Below, one piece after another: positions 24,211 to 32,329 of a stretch of 64,000 nucleotides of DNA. The stretch is from Imperialibacter roseus (GTDB lineage: Bacteria > Bacteroidota > Bacteroidia > Cytophagales > Cyclobacteriaceae): assembly GCF_032999765.1 (NCBI RefSeq), contig NZ_CP136051.1:1836417-1900416 (forward strand), read 5' to 3'. Numbering within the stretch: position 1 is the stretch's first letter; the number at the start of each line of letters is the position of its first letter. The notes beneath the pieces were generated by a model. The model was given only the letters and a program-made list of their open reading frames with translations, did no database searches and had not been told where the DNA came from. The translations under genes and the position numbers were made by a program.

Positions 24211-25164
24211 TTGGAGAAGATTGCCGGTTTGAAAAACACTCAATCATTTTACTGGGAGGAAACCAGAGAGCCACACTTTCAGCGAAGGAAGCAAATCATG
24301 AACGAGGTGCCCGAAGTGAAGAAACTTTTTGGGATCGATCCTCTCTTGAAATATAAAGCCATCTTCGTGCTGTTGTTGCAGTTGGCCATTCCCGTGTTTT
24401 TTCTACCCGAAAATCCATACCTGTTTGCCTTGTTGGTTGTTGTTGTCGGTGCCACACTTAGTCAGGTGCTTTTTTTGGCTATTCACGAAATCACCCATGA
24501 CCTGGCGTTTAAAAACCCGGCGCTCAACAATGTTTTGGCCATCATCGTCAACTTTCCTATTGTGTTTCCCTTCAGCATGGCCTTCAAGGTGTATCATGCC
24601 AAGCACCACTGGCACCAGGGCAAGGAAGGAGTTGACACCGATCTACCGACGGAAGGGGAGGCGCTTCTGTTTAAGGGCTTTTTCGGTAAGCTGATCTGGC
24701 TGGTGAATCAAATTCTTTTTTATGCTGTCAGGCCTCTTATGGTACATCCGATTAAACCTGATAAGTGGCAAGTCATTAACCTGATTGCTCAACTGGTGTT
24801 CGTGGTGGTGTTTTACCAACTGGCAGGTATTGCCGGTTTTGTTTATCTCATTGCCTCGTTGTTTGTAGCCGGCGGGCTTCACCCCATAGCCGGCCATTTT
24901 ATTGCAGAGCACTATGTTTTCAAGGAAGGTCAGGAAACCTATTCGTACTACGGTTTCCTGAACAAGATTACTTTCAATGTAGGCTTTCATAACGAGCACC
25001 ACGACTTCCCTAACATTCCCGGTAGTCGGCTGCCAAAGTTGAAGAAACTTGCCCCCAACCATTACGACCACCTCTATTCGCACACCTCATGGTCAAAGGT
25101 GCTTTGGCGTTTTGTGTCTGAAGAATCGATGACGCTTTACGCAAGGGTGAAGCGCAATAGCTAG
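24211..25164 (+). CDS. Sphingolipid delta-4 desaturase (DEGS/DES-like)
   Basis: A 317-residue membrane di-iron desaturase, read from TTG at 24211 because no ATG precedes the conserved N-terminus; the next ATG (residue 30) would cut into it. It matches the layout of animal and fungal dihydroceramide desaturase: FYWEETREPHFQRRKQI, then PEVKKLFGIDP, three histidine boxes at HEITHD (92-97), HAKHH (129-133) and HNEHH (260-264), and the block GGLHPIAGHFIAEHYVFKEG followed by ETYSYYGFLNKITFNVGFH and DFPNIPG. These last blocks are nearly the same in human DEGS1 from memory. It would insert a trans-4 double bond (or a 4-hydroxyl) in an N-acylated sphingoid base at the membrane. A sphingolipid-type operon starts about 11 kb away. 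It converges with and overlaps the hydrolase gene by 4 nt. Confidence 0.85.
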   Translation: MEKIAGLKNTQSFYWEETREPHFQRRKQIMNEVPEVKKLFGIDPLLKYKAIFVLLLQLAIPVFFLPENPYLFALLVVVVGATLSQVLFLAIHEITHDLAFKNPALNNVLAIIVNFPIVFPFSMAFKVYHAKHHWHQGKEGVDTDLPTEGEALLFKGFFGKLIWLVNQILFYAVRPLMVHPIKPDKWQVINLIAQLVFVVVFYQLAGIAGFVYLIASLFVAGGLHPIAGHFIAEHYVFKEGQETYSYYGFLNKITFNVGFHNEHHDFPNIPGSRLPKLKKLAPNHYDHLYSHTSWSKVLWRFVSEESMTLYARVKRNS

Positions 25165-26147
25165 TTGCTTTTCACGAAACTAAGGGCCGCTTCAATGAAT
25201 TTGTCCTTCTCTGAAACGAATGGCTCATGCCAGGAGTCGTCGAACACGGTCCAGTCGACCGTAGTTCCTGTAAGCAGCGCTTCTGTCTCGTAGCCCACTT
25301 CAATAGGCACCACGCCGTCTTTTTTGCCCCAAAGAAACTTAACTGGCAAAGTGATTTTTGAAAGCTCGTCTGTCTTATCGAAAGTGAAAAGCACCTTTTC
25401 GCTGTAGTCTTTATAAGCCTTTCCATGGGCAAACTGTGACATCGCTGTGTTGGGTGAAAACAGCACGTAGTTCAACACAAACTTCTTGTTTTCGTAAAGA
25501 GACAAAGGGTTTCCGTTCAACTCAAGCATTTTGCGGTAGTAGTCCACCCAAACATCGTTCACAGTTGTGGCGTTGACGGGGTGGGTTTCAGCGAATTCTA
25601 ATGTTTTATTGTCTTCCTGGGCAGCAGCTTCTCTAACCACCCATTCTCTCATAATTTCCATCCAGTGCAGGTTGCTAAAAGTACCGTTCACGACTAACAG
25701 CCCATCCACCATTTTCTGATTCTCGCCCGTGGTCAAAAACTGCCAGGCCAGCTCCACGCCGAAGCTGTGCGCCATGATGTAGATTTTCTTACCGGGATAC
25801 TGTTGCCGGAGCAAACTCACTGCGAAGAATGCATCTTCGCCAAACTGCTCATAGGTGAGCGACGCAGGATCGGCATTGCCGGCGGAGGAGCCTGCAATGC
25901 GCTGATCCCAGTAGGCCACAGCTATTTCGCTTTCCATCCCCTTCAGGTAATAGCGGTAGCACATGGCACAATCACCAGGGCCACCGTGGAAAAAAATGAC
26001 AATCTTGTCAGCATCGAGGTTGCCCCGTACCCAAATGGGCATGTCGGCTCCCTCGTTGCGGAGATAGAAGGTGTCTTTAACGTCAGTCGTATCGTCGCTA
26101 CAGGCAAAAAGCGCCGAGCAAATCATAAGTATGAGTATCTTTTTCAT
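25161..26147 (-). CDS. Alpha/beta-hydrolase lipoprotein (S33-like)
   Basis: A 328-residue lipoprotein: MKKILILMICSALFACSDD carries the signal and lipobox (Cys16). The fold is alpha/beta hydrolase, with the oxyanion segment HGGPGDC, the YWDQRIAGSS strand of the proline iminopeptidase (S33) group, and a nucleophile elbow AHSFGVE in place of the classical GHSxG. The acid is probably in WGKKDGVVP and the histidine in DSWHEPF. It may hydrolyse a peptide, ester or lipid in the periplasm. It overlaps its downstream partner by 4 nt and is convergent with the desaturase, with which it shares 4 bp. The substrate is unknown. Confidence 0.75.
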   Translation of the reverse strand: MKKILILMICSALFACSDDTTDVKDTFYLRNEGADMPIWVRGNLDADKIVIFFHGGPGDCAMCYRYYLKGMESEIAVAYWDQRIAGSSAGNADPASLTYEQFGEDAFFAVSLLRQQYPGKKIYIMAHSFGVELAWQFLTTGENQKMVDGLLVVNGTFSNLHWMEIMREWVVREAAAQEDNKTLEFAETHPVNATTVNDVWVDYYRKMLELNGNPLSLYENKKFVLNYVLFSPNTAMSQFAHGKAYKDYSEKVLFTFDKTDELSKITLPVKFLWGKKDGVVPIEVGYETEALLTGTTVDWTVFDDSWHEPFVSEKDKFIEAALSFVKSN

Positions 26148-26716
26148 TTTCTAACAGTGAGGGGTTTGCTGATGCCCGCTTCAAAGGCAATGCGAGTAAG
26201 GGAGGATTTGTTGTAGGGGACTTGTTTGAGTATGTGGAAGCGACAGAACCAGGCGAGCTTGGTCTGCTTCTGTACAGAGAGATCTTTTCCAAAGCCAACA
26301 AAGAGTGACGGTATAAAGGCTGTCCTTCCCGCAAGGTGCTTTCTTTCCAGTGTGCCTTCTTCCGACACTTCAAAAGTTTGGCCTTCGTAAAACGACCTGA
26401 AAAGCCCCGGACTAATGCCTGTTTCAAACAAGCTGCCTTTCTGGTTGACTGTTTTGTAAGAAACCTCCGGCATCACTATCACGCCAATGTGGTTGCCGGT
26501 ATGGCGATATATGGCCAGCCCGGGTGAGAAAACCAAAGCACTATTTCTGGTTTTCTCCCTTCTGTTCGTTTTCTCCCAGGAATACAGCGGAAGGGAATAG
26601 GCCCCCTTTACACCATAATGAGTAAATGTTTCGCCGAAATACGAGAGCTTTACTTCCTGAGCCCGAGCGGAAGAAAAAAATAAGAGGGCTACAGGCAAAA
26701 AAATGATTTTATGCAT
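26144..26716 (-). CDS. Secreted, probably outer-membrane protein, unknown
   Basis: A 190-residue protein with a Sec signal, MHKIIFLPVALLFFSSARA, cleaved before QEVKLSYFG. The mature part alternates strands with aromatic residues (GVKGAYSLPLYSW, ALVFSPGLAIYRH, VIVMPEVSYKTV, FIPSLFVGFGKDL) and ends with RIAFEAGISKPLTVRK, which looks like a small beta-barrel of 8 or so strands. No named family was recognised. It precedes the hydrolase lipoprotein gene and overlaps it by 4 nt, so the two are a transcription unit. A role as a barrel partner of the hydrolase is speculation. Confidence 0.55.
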   Translation of the reverse strand: MHKIIFLPVALLFFSSARAQEVKLSYFGETFTHYGVKGAYSLPLYSWEKTNRREKTRNSALVFSPGLAIYRHTGNHIGVIVMPEVSYKTVNQKGSLFETGISPGLFRSFYEGQTFEVSEEGTLERKHLAGRTAFIPSLFVGFGKDLSVQKQTKLAWFCRFHILKQVPYNKSSLTRIAFEAGISKPLTVRK

Positions 26717-26860
26717 TGTAGTTGAGTTTTTGACTCAGATCAATACGGCGAATCTGCTGTAAGGGTACAGGGGATAAGTAGAATTTTCAGTGAAGCAGGG
26801 GGATTTGGGGCTGATGTATGGAAATAATGGCGTGAGATAATGAACTGTCAGGCACCTGGG

Positions 26861-27688
26861 TCAATTGGCACCAATCCACTTTTTAAACTCTGCGGCCTTG
26901 AGTTGGCTGACTGCCAAAGATGCATCGGCCGCAGGATCAAGCTCTATGAGCAGTTTTCCGTTGGCTTCATTTACGAACGACCTGCACGACTTGCGATGAA
27001 GGATGAGCTGCCGGTTGGCCCTGAAATAATCAGTCTCGCTCAGGAACACGGATATCTCATCCAGCGTGTAGTTGACCGATAGCCGGGTGTTGTTGAAGGT
27101 GGTGATGTAAACAACGGAGTTTTTGATGAACACATTGGCAATATCCTGCAGGTCAATCGGGACATTTTTTCTTCCAATCATTCCTACAATAGACTTTTTC
27201 GATTCAAAAGAAGTGTTGCCTGCCGCCTGCGTTTTTGTTTTGCGGTAGAAGTAGTAAATAAGATAGTAGAGGTTGAATTGGGTGATGACAATTATTGTGA
27301 AGGGGAACTCGTAAGCGGGGAAAGAGGTGGCAGAGAGAGGTACCTGGTATTGTGCATAGAAATAGATCGCCACAATGAAAATGCAGGCGACAGATGGAAG
27401 CGCAATGCCAAAAAAGACCTGAGTGAGAATACGTCGAAGGGGCTTTTCGAACCAATCAAATTTTTGCTGAAGGAGTACTGTAACCATTCTGACATAGAGC
27501 CACAATGTGGACGTAAGCGTAAACACAAAAAGGGTGTCCGGCGCAAATGAGCTGTCCTGAAAAAGCTCGAACCAATCCTTTTCTGCTCCAATAGAAATGA
27601 ACAGTTGAGAGACAAAAAGACTTACACCTAAAATATTCCAAACGTCGTGGCGAAGCGGGAGTATGTAGAGTGGTGTCATAGCAAGCAA
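26861..27688 (-). CDS. Membrane-anchored LytTR transcription regulator
   Basis: A 275-residue protein (ATG at 27688, alternative at 27679). The N-terminal 150 residues contain four hydrophobic helices (around 10-30, 45-70, 85-110, 125-145). The C-terminal 100 residues are a LytTR DNA-binding domain: VPIDLQDIANVFIKNSVVYI, then TLDEISVFLSETDYFRANRQ and LILHRKSCRSF are its typical segments. This membrane-LytTR architecture is common in Bacteroidota and replaces a histidine kinase/regulator pair with a single sensor. It is divergently transcribed from the Crp/Fnr gene with a gap of about 215 bp, so it could control its own gene, the hydrolase unit, or the neighbour. The signal is unknown. Confidence 0.78.
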   Translation of the reverse strand: MLAMTPLYILPLRHDVWNILGVSLFVSQLFISIGAEKDWFELFQDSSFAPDTLFVFTLTSTLWLYVRMVTVLLQQKFDWFEKPLRRILTQVFFGIALPSVACIFIVAIYFYAQYQVPLSATSFPAYEFPFTIIVITQFNLYYLIYYFYRKTKTQAAGNTSFESKKSIVGMIGRKNVPIDLQDIANVFIKNSVVYITTFNNTRLSVNYTLDEISVFLSETDYFRANRQLILHRKSCRSFVNEANGKLLIELDPAADASLAVSQLKAAEFKKWIGAN

Positions 27689-27903
27689 AAATCGAACAAA
27701 AATCGCAACTTTAGAAAAATGTTAGTCAGGCCAGACCTGCGGTGCTTTATAGACTATCTTCCATTGAAGAATGCAAGTGTATTGTTTGCGCTCATTGGGA
27801 ACGATTCACCTGATTACGATGGTTGTGTTGTGCAGTAAGTGCCGTCGCTTTTAGTATAAAGAAAAAAGACCGGGAGCATTGCTTTAGAAAAATAATAGTG
27901 TTG

Positions 27904-28554
27904 ATGGATATAACTACAGAAAAACTTACCACGCTGTTTCCTGAAATGGAATCAGGCCTAAAAGAAGCCATATTGAGTGAAGGGCATGTGAAAAATGTTA
28001 AAGAAGGAGAATTACTCGTTAGCTCAGGCCAGTATATAAAGTCGGCAATGCTGGTGGTAGACGGCCTGGTGAAGGTGTCGAGAGAAGATGATGACGGTAA
28101 GGAGTTTCTCATGTACTATCTTGAGCCGGGGTCAGCTTGTGCGCTTTCACTCTTATGTGCCGCCCGAAGTGAAAAGAGTGCCATATCAGCCAAGGCTGTT
28201 TCCGATGTCACTATTATTACGGTTCCTTTTGTTTTGACCGAAACATGGCAAACCAGGTACAGAACATGGCACGAGTTTGTGGTAGCAACGTACAGAAAGC
28301 GATTTGAAGAGCTGCTCATTACTCTCGACAGCGTGGCATTCAAATCAATGGATGAACGCCTTGTTTTTTATTTGAAACGTCAGATGAAAGTGTCAGGAAA
28401 ATTGCTGGCCATCTCACATCAGGAGATTGCCAATGACCTGAGCACTGCCAGAGAGGTGGTGTCGAGGTTGTTGAAAAAACTGGAGCAGTCGGGCGCCATT
28501 GTATTGAGCCGAAACCATATTGAAATCATTAACCTCGACAAAATTTTTGACTAG
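27904..28554 (+). CDS. Crp/Fnr-family transcription regulator
   Basis: A 216-residue protein from the ATG at 27904 (an upstream in-frame start would add 27 residues of no family similarity). The N-terminal cyclic-nucleotide-binding-type barrel contains VKEGELLVSSGQYIKSAMLVV and EFLMYYLEPGSACALSLLCA; two adjacent cysteine-containing segments (SACALSLLCAA) might sense redox or sulfur, but this is a guess. The C-terminal winged helix is LLAISHQEIANDLSTAREVV, then SRLLKKLEQSGAIVLSR. In Bacteroidota, regulators of this type often sit beside MBL/rhodanese sulfur genes, as here. A CRP-like palindrome lies just downstream, in the promoter of that gene. Confidence 0.85.
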   Translation: MDITTEKLTTLFPEMESGLKEAILSEGHVKNVKEGELLVSSGQYIKSAMLVVDGLVKVSREDDDGKEFLMYYLEPGSACALSLLCAARSEKSAISAKAVSDVTIITVPFVLTETWQTRYRTWHEFVVATYRKRFEELLITLDSVAFKSMDERLVFYLKRQMKVSGKLLAISHQEIANDLSTAREVVSRLLKKLEQSGAIVLSRNHIEIINLDKIFD

Positions 28555-28563
28555 TTTTGCCAG

Positions 28564-28608
28564 AGTGATTATTGTCACTGAAGTCGGTCTTCCGCTGGTA
28601 TACCTTTG
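28564..28608 (+). promoter_or_regulatory. Crp/Fnr-type operator and promoter of the MBL-rhodanese gene
   Basis: AGTGA-N6-TCACT at 28564-28579 is a perfect CRP/FNR-style palindrome. It is followed by TACCTTTG at 28601-28608, which fits the Bacteroidota -7 box TAnnTTTG. If transcription starts about 7 nt after that box, the palindrome centres near -43, the position of a class II activator site. The adjacent Crp/Fnr protein is the obvious candidate. The start point is inferred. Confidence 0.55.
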
Positions 28609-28635
28609 ATGAAGGAAATTGAAAAATAAACAACA

Positions 28636-30048
28636 ATGATAGTAGAACAGATATACACAGGATGTTTGGCGCAGGGTGCCTACTACATAGAAAGTGAAGG
28701 CGAAGCGGTTGTTATAGACCCATTGAGAGAAGTAGCACCTTATGTGGAGAAGGCCAAAAGAAGAGGAGCCAAAATTAAGTATGTGCTGGAAACCCATTTT
28801 CACGCTGACTTTGTTTCTGGTCACCTGGATCTCTCTAGAATAACAGGGGCGCCCATTGTTTTTGGACCGAATGCCAAGCCTAACTTTGAGGCGCATATTG
28901 CCAAAGACGGCGAAGAGTTGAAAATTGGTAAGGTAACACTTAAGGTGCTTCACACGCCCGGCCACACCATGGAGAGCACCACATATTTACTGATTGATGA
29001 AGAGGGTAAAGAAAATGCTGTCTTCTCCGGCGACACGCTGTTCATTGGCGATGTGGGAAGGCCTGATTTGGCTGCCAAGTCGCACCTGAGCGTGGAAGAC
29101 CTGGCGGGGCATCTTTTTGACTCGCTGCGAAGTAAGATTATGACATTGCCCGATGACGTCATCGTGTACCCCGGACATGGAGCAGGCTCAGCTTGCGGAA
29201 AAAACATGAGCAAGGAAACCACCGATACGCTTGGCCATCAAAAAGAAACCAACTATGCCCTGAGAGCCAATATGACAAGGGATGAGTTCATCAAAGAAGT
29301 AACAGACGGATTGGCGCCTCCACCGGTGTACTTTCCGGAAAACGTGATGATGAATAAGATGGGATACGAAAGTGTGGACAAAGTACTGAGTCGTGGACTT
29401 CAAAAGCTTTCTGCTGAAGGCTTCGAAGCAGCAGCCAACGAAACGGAGGCGTTGGTGCTTGACACCCGTGACCCAAATGTTTTCTCAAAAGGATTCATTC
29501 CTAACTCTATCAATATAGGTATCGACGGTAGCTTTGCTCCCTGGGTAGGTGCATTGATCCTGGATATTAAGCAGCCGATATTGATTGTTGCGGAACCTGG
29601 CCGGGAAGAAGAGGTAGTAACGAGGCTGGCAAGAGTAGGATACGACAATACGATCGGTTATCTGGAAGGCGGTTTTGCTACATGGCAGCAAGCCGGAAAG
29701 GAAATTGATATCATTGATAATGTGTCGGCCGCTGATTTTTCAACTAAGTACAGTAAAGAGAAGTTGGAAGTGATCGATGTGCGCAAGCCGAGTGAATTTG
29801 CCGCTGAGCACGTGGAAGATGCTAAAAACCTGGCGCTGGATTTCATCAATGACCATATGGCCGACTTTGACAAAGAAAAGCCATTGTACCTTTACTGTGC
29901 TGGCGGGTATCGCTCAATGATTGCAAGCTCGATTTTGAAGGCCAGAGGTTGGGACAATGTCATCAATATTGAGGGAGGTTGGAAGGCAATAGAACAAACC
30001 AGTGTGCCGAGAACAGACTACGTTTGCCCTACCACGTTACAGAAGTAG
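28636..30048 (+). CDS. MBL-fold hydrolase with two rhodanese domains
   Basis: A 470-residue cytoplasmic protein related to persulfide dioxygenase (ETHE1) and BlhA-type fusions. The metallo-beta-lactamase domain (1-250) has THFHADF (His54, His56, Asp58), TPGH (His110), GDVGRPD (Asp139) and YPGHGAG (His181), the mononuclear iron set of ETHE1-like enzymes. Two rhodanese domains follow. The second (370-465) keeps the active cysteine in YCAGGYRS (Cys421). The first (270-355) has VAEPGREEE where the Cys loop should be and is probably structural. The role is oxidation of persulfides, producing sulfite and shuttling sulfane sulfur. The upstream Crp/Fnr gene and its palindrome suggest sulfide-responsive control. 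Confidence 0.88.
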   Translation: MIVEQIYTGCLAQGAYYIESEGEAVVIDPLREVAPYVEKAKRRGAKIKYVLETHFHADFVSGHLDLSRITGAPIVFGPNAKPNFEAHIAKDGEELKIGKVTLKVLHTPGHTMESTTYLLIDEEGKENAVFSGDTLFIGDVGRPDLAAKSHLSVEDLAGHLFDSLRSKIMTLPDDVIVYPGHGAGSACGKNMSKETTDTLGHQKETNYALRANMTRDEFIKEVTDGLAPPPVYFPENVMMNKMGYESVDKVLSRGLQKLSAEGFEAAANETEALVLDTRDPNVFSKGFIPNSINIGIDGSFAPWVGALILDIKQPILIVAEPGREEEVVTRLARVGYDNTIGYLEGGFATWQQAGKEIDIIDNVSAADFSTKYSKEKLEVIDVRKPSEFAAEHVEDAKNLALDFINDHMADFDKEKPLYLYCAGGYRSMIASSILKARGWDNVINIEGGWKAIEQTSVPRTDYVCPTTLQK

Positions 30049-30079
30049 GAGAGGTGTTAAAAGCAAAGTTATGAGGCTC

Positions 30080-30194
30080 TCTCAAAAGCCCAGATCAGGT
30101 GTCAGGTTGAGCTCGTCGAAACCTTGTTGTTAAACGTTCTCAAGCATTTCGACAGGCTCAATGTGACATTTTCTTCTTAATTAGGCTTTTGAGA
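30080..30194. repeat. Imperfect palindromic intergenic repeat
   Basis: The outer arms TCTCAAAAGCC (30080-30090) and its complement (30184-30194) are perfect. Inside, TGTCAGGTTGAGCTCGTCGAAA pairs imperfectly with the complement of the region 30146-30166 (TGTCACATTGAGCCTGTCGAAA), with an unpaired tip of about 25 nt. The core GTTGAGCTCGTCGAAA resembles a dispersed palindrome widespread in bacterial intergenic DNA. It lies between two convergent genes and could serve as a transcription terminator. Confidence 0.6.
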
Positions 30195-30229
30195 CGCCCT
30201 CGTTGCTTTTTTTAGCTCTTCAAGGATAC

Positions 30230-30982
30230 CTAGTCTAGCTCGTGCTTCGTGTTGATAGAGAATTTATATCTATCACCCCTGTATAGCGACCTTTCAATCT
30301 CAACAATTTTTCCGTCTTCGGAGAAGATAGCTCCATCAAGCATAAAGGCTGCCAGCGGCACTGTGTTCTCGAAGTAATTCTGTGGATCACCGGGAGACAG
30401 AATGACTGCCCCCATTGTTCTGTGAGCATTGCCCAGTTTAAGTTTATACTGATCTTCGTAAATGGCAATCAGCGGGTCTTTAAGCTCAATAAGGTGAATT
30501 TTTGGACAGGCAACCAGGGAAATGTATCTGGTCTCATCTTTCATTAGCGTATCATCGGCATATCTCAGGCGGTGGACCTTCAACACCGGGCCGTCGATCT
30601 TCATATGTCTGTTATCGATTTTAGATGACAGGCCACTCTCAAGGATTGTCTTTTCAAGAATAATATCTTTTGGCTTGAACCCCTCTTTGATCAGGTTGCC
30701 GTCGAAGCTGTTCTTCATGGCATCGAACGAACCAAGCACTCTGGTTACGTGCCTGTCTTCTGTTTTATTTAACACATAAGTACCTCTTCCTTTTATTCTG
30801 GTAGCCCATCCCTGTAATTCTACTTCGTGCAAACTCTTGCGGGCCGTAGTATTGCTCACGTTGTGCTCTTTGATTAATTCATTCTCTGAAGGCACCTTAT
30901 CGCCAGGTAAAAGCTCGCCTGACTCTATTTTTTGAATGATTTCTTTGCTGATTAAAATGTACTTGGGGACTGGCCTTTTCAT
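30230..30982 (-). CDS. GntR-family regulator with UTRA domain (HutC type)
   Basis: A 250-residue repressor-type protein. The winged helix is IIQKIESGELLPGDKVPSE, then LIKEHNVSNTTARKSLHEVE with KGRGTYV at the wing, and the ligand-binding UTRA domain follows (about residues 85-245), with LKVHRLRYADDTLMKDETRYI and the RTMGAVILSPGDPQNY segment. UTRA domains bind sugars, sugar acids or similar small effectors. It is divergent from the MFS importer with a 100-bp gap that contains a palindromic CTTAGTGCGTTAAG element, repeated upstream of the isomerase. It is the only regulator in the polysaccharide locus, which normally would have an HTCS, AraC or sigma/anti-sigma pair, so it probably controls the cluster in response to a monosaccharide product. 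Confidence 0.85.
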   Translation of the reverse strand: MKRPVPKYILISKEIIQKIESGELLPGDKVPSENELIKEHNVSNTTARKSLHEVELQGWATRIKGRGTYVLNKTEDRHVTRVLGSFDAMKNSFDGNLIKEGFKPKDIILEKTILESGLSSKIDNRHMKIDGPVLKVHRLRYADDTLMKDETRYISLVACPKIHLIELKDPLIAIYEDQYKLKLGNAHRTMGAVILSPGDPQNYFENTVPLAAFMLDGAIFSEDGKIVEIERSLYRGDRYKFSINTKHELD

Positions 30983-31061
30983 TACGCTAAGTTTGGCGGA
31001 CAGCTAATTTGAAATTTTTTTTTGTCATATTAAAATTTACTTACTACATTAGGTTCTTTAA

Positions 31062-31075
31062 CTTAGTGCGTTAAG
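31062..31075. promoter_or_regulatory. Candidate GntR operator upstream of importer
   Basis: CTTAGTGCGTTAAG is a partial palindrome (10 of 14 positions symmetric). It starts 21 bp before the MFS start codon. Its core TAGTGCGTTAAG recurs exactly at 32330-32341. Confidence 0.55.
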
Positions 31076-31082
31076 GCACCCT

Positions 31083-32309
31083 ATGAAAACTACAACAAAG
31101 TATTGGTGGGTCGTATTCCTGCTACTAATAGCTACGTCTTTAAGCTTCCTTGACAGGCAGGTGCTGTCCATTGTCATTATTAAAATAAAGGAAGATTTAT
31201 TTATATCCGATGTCGAGTACGGATTCATCAACTCGGGTTTTCTGGCAAGCTATGCCATTATGTTTACCCTCGGCGGTGTACTTATAGATAAATACGGTAG
31301 CCGACTGGGTCTGGCCGTTTCGGTCGGGTTTTGGTCTTTTGCCACCGTACTGCACAGTTTTGCTGGCAGTGTATTCCAATTTGCTACCTTCCGGTTTTTG
31401 CTGGGCATAGGAGAGGGAGGATGTTTCCCTGGTGCGGTTAGGGCGGTTATTGAATGGGTGCCTAAAACAAAACATTCCCTTGCGAACGGCATTGCCATCG
31501 GTGGATCTGCGCTTGGTGCTGTTATTGCTCCACCACTGTGTGCATACTTTTTAGGGTTTTGGGACTGGCGCTACATATTCATAATGACTGGCGCTTTCGG
31601 GTTTGTTTGGTTAGTAGCCTGGCTTATCATTACAAAAAAGAATGAACTGGCAGAGGCCCCGTCAAAAAGTGAGGTAGCTGAAAATAGAAGCTTCAGCTTC
31701 ATTAAAGTGCTCAAATCCAGGGAGGCATTGATTTTCATGGCTATGCGCTTTGTGCTTGACCCCATTCTCTATTTCTACATGTTTTGGATTCCCAAGTACC
31801 TGAACGAAAGTCACGGCCTTGCTGTAGACAAGATCGGCCAGTTGCTGTGGATTCCTTTTTTAGCGTTGGGCGTTGCGAATGTGACTGGCGGATGGGTATC
31901 GGACTTCATCTTTCAAAAGACGGCAAAAGAAGCATTTTCACGCCAGGTCGTCATGGGCTTTGCCGCCCTTATGACGCTGCCAGTAGCAGCCATAGGGCTT
32001 TTGAATTCCTATGTAGTTATCTTGGTGTTGGTTGGGCTGGCTTTCTTTGCCCATGGATTATGGATCACCAATTACATTACTTCGATTGGGGATGTGTTTG
32101 GTAAAACGGCTTCATCCACAGTTGTGGGGCTGTCAGGGAGTGCCGGCGCTTTGTCCTCACTGGTACTTAATCCTGTGATCGGACTTATTATTTCTACATA
32201 CTCTTACGACTCAGTATGGATTTATTGCGGGCTTATGTATCCCGTTGTATTTATAGGTTATATGATTTTCACAGCAAAGAAAAAGTCAGCGGCTTTTACT
32301 GCCGCATAA
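31083..32309 (+). CDS. MFS sugar/sugar-acid importer (ACS-like family)
   Basis: A 408-residue, 12-helix major facilitator. FLDRQVLSIVIIKIKEDLFI in helix 1 and its loop, followed by GGVLIDKYGSRLG (loop 2-3 motif A) and FRFLLGIGEGGCFPGAVRAV, are typical of the anion:cation symporter (ACS) family, which includes hexuronate and galactonate carriers. In a PUL such a protein would carry the final monosaccharide or its acid across the inner membrane. It is divergent from the GntR gene and is closed off by a terminator overlapping its stop codon, so it is probably a separate transcript from the isomerase and SusCD genes that follow. Confidence 0.85.
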   Translation: MKTTTKYWWVVFLLLIATSLSFLDRQVLSIVIIKIKEDLFISDVEYGFINSGFLASYAIMFTLGGVLIDKYGSRLGLAVSVGFWSFATVLHSFAGSVFQFATFRFLLGIGEGGCFPGAVRAVIEWVPKTKHSLANGIAIGGSALGAVIAPPLCAYFLGFWDWRYIFIMTGAFGFVWLVAWLIITKKNELAEAPSKSEVAENRSFSFIKVLKSREALIFMAMRFVLDPILYFYMFWIPKYLNESHGLAVDKIGQLLWIPFLALGVANVTGGWVSDFIFQKTAKEAFSRQVVMGFAALMTLPVAAIGLLNSYVVILVLVGLAFFAHGLWITNYITSIGDVFGKTASSTVVGLSGSAGALSSLVLNPVIGLIISTYSYDSVWIYCGLMYPVVFIGYMIFTAKKKSAAFTAA

Positions 32310-32318
32310 TTTTTTTTT
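32289..32318 (+). terminator. Intrinsic terminator after the importer
   Basis: GCGGC (32289-32293), a 7-nt loop, and GCCGC (32301-32305) form a stem that overlaps the last codons of the MFS gene, then ATAA and a run of nine T. It separates the importer from the next promoter, which carries two copies of the GCGTTAAG motif. Confidence 0.7.
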
Positions 32319-32329
32319 CAATTTTTAAA

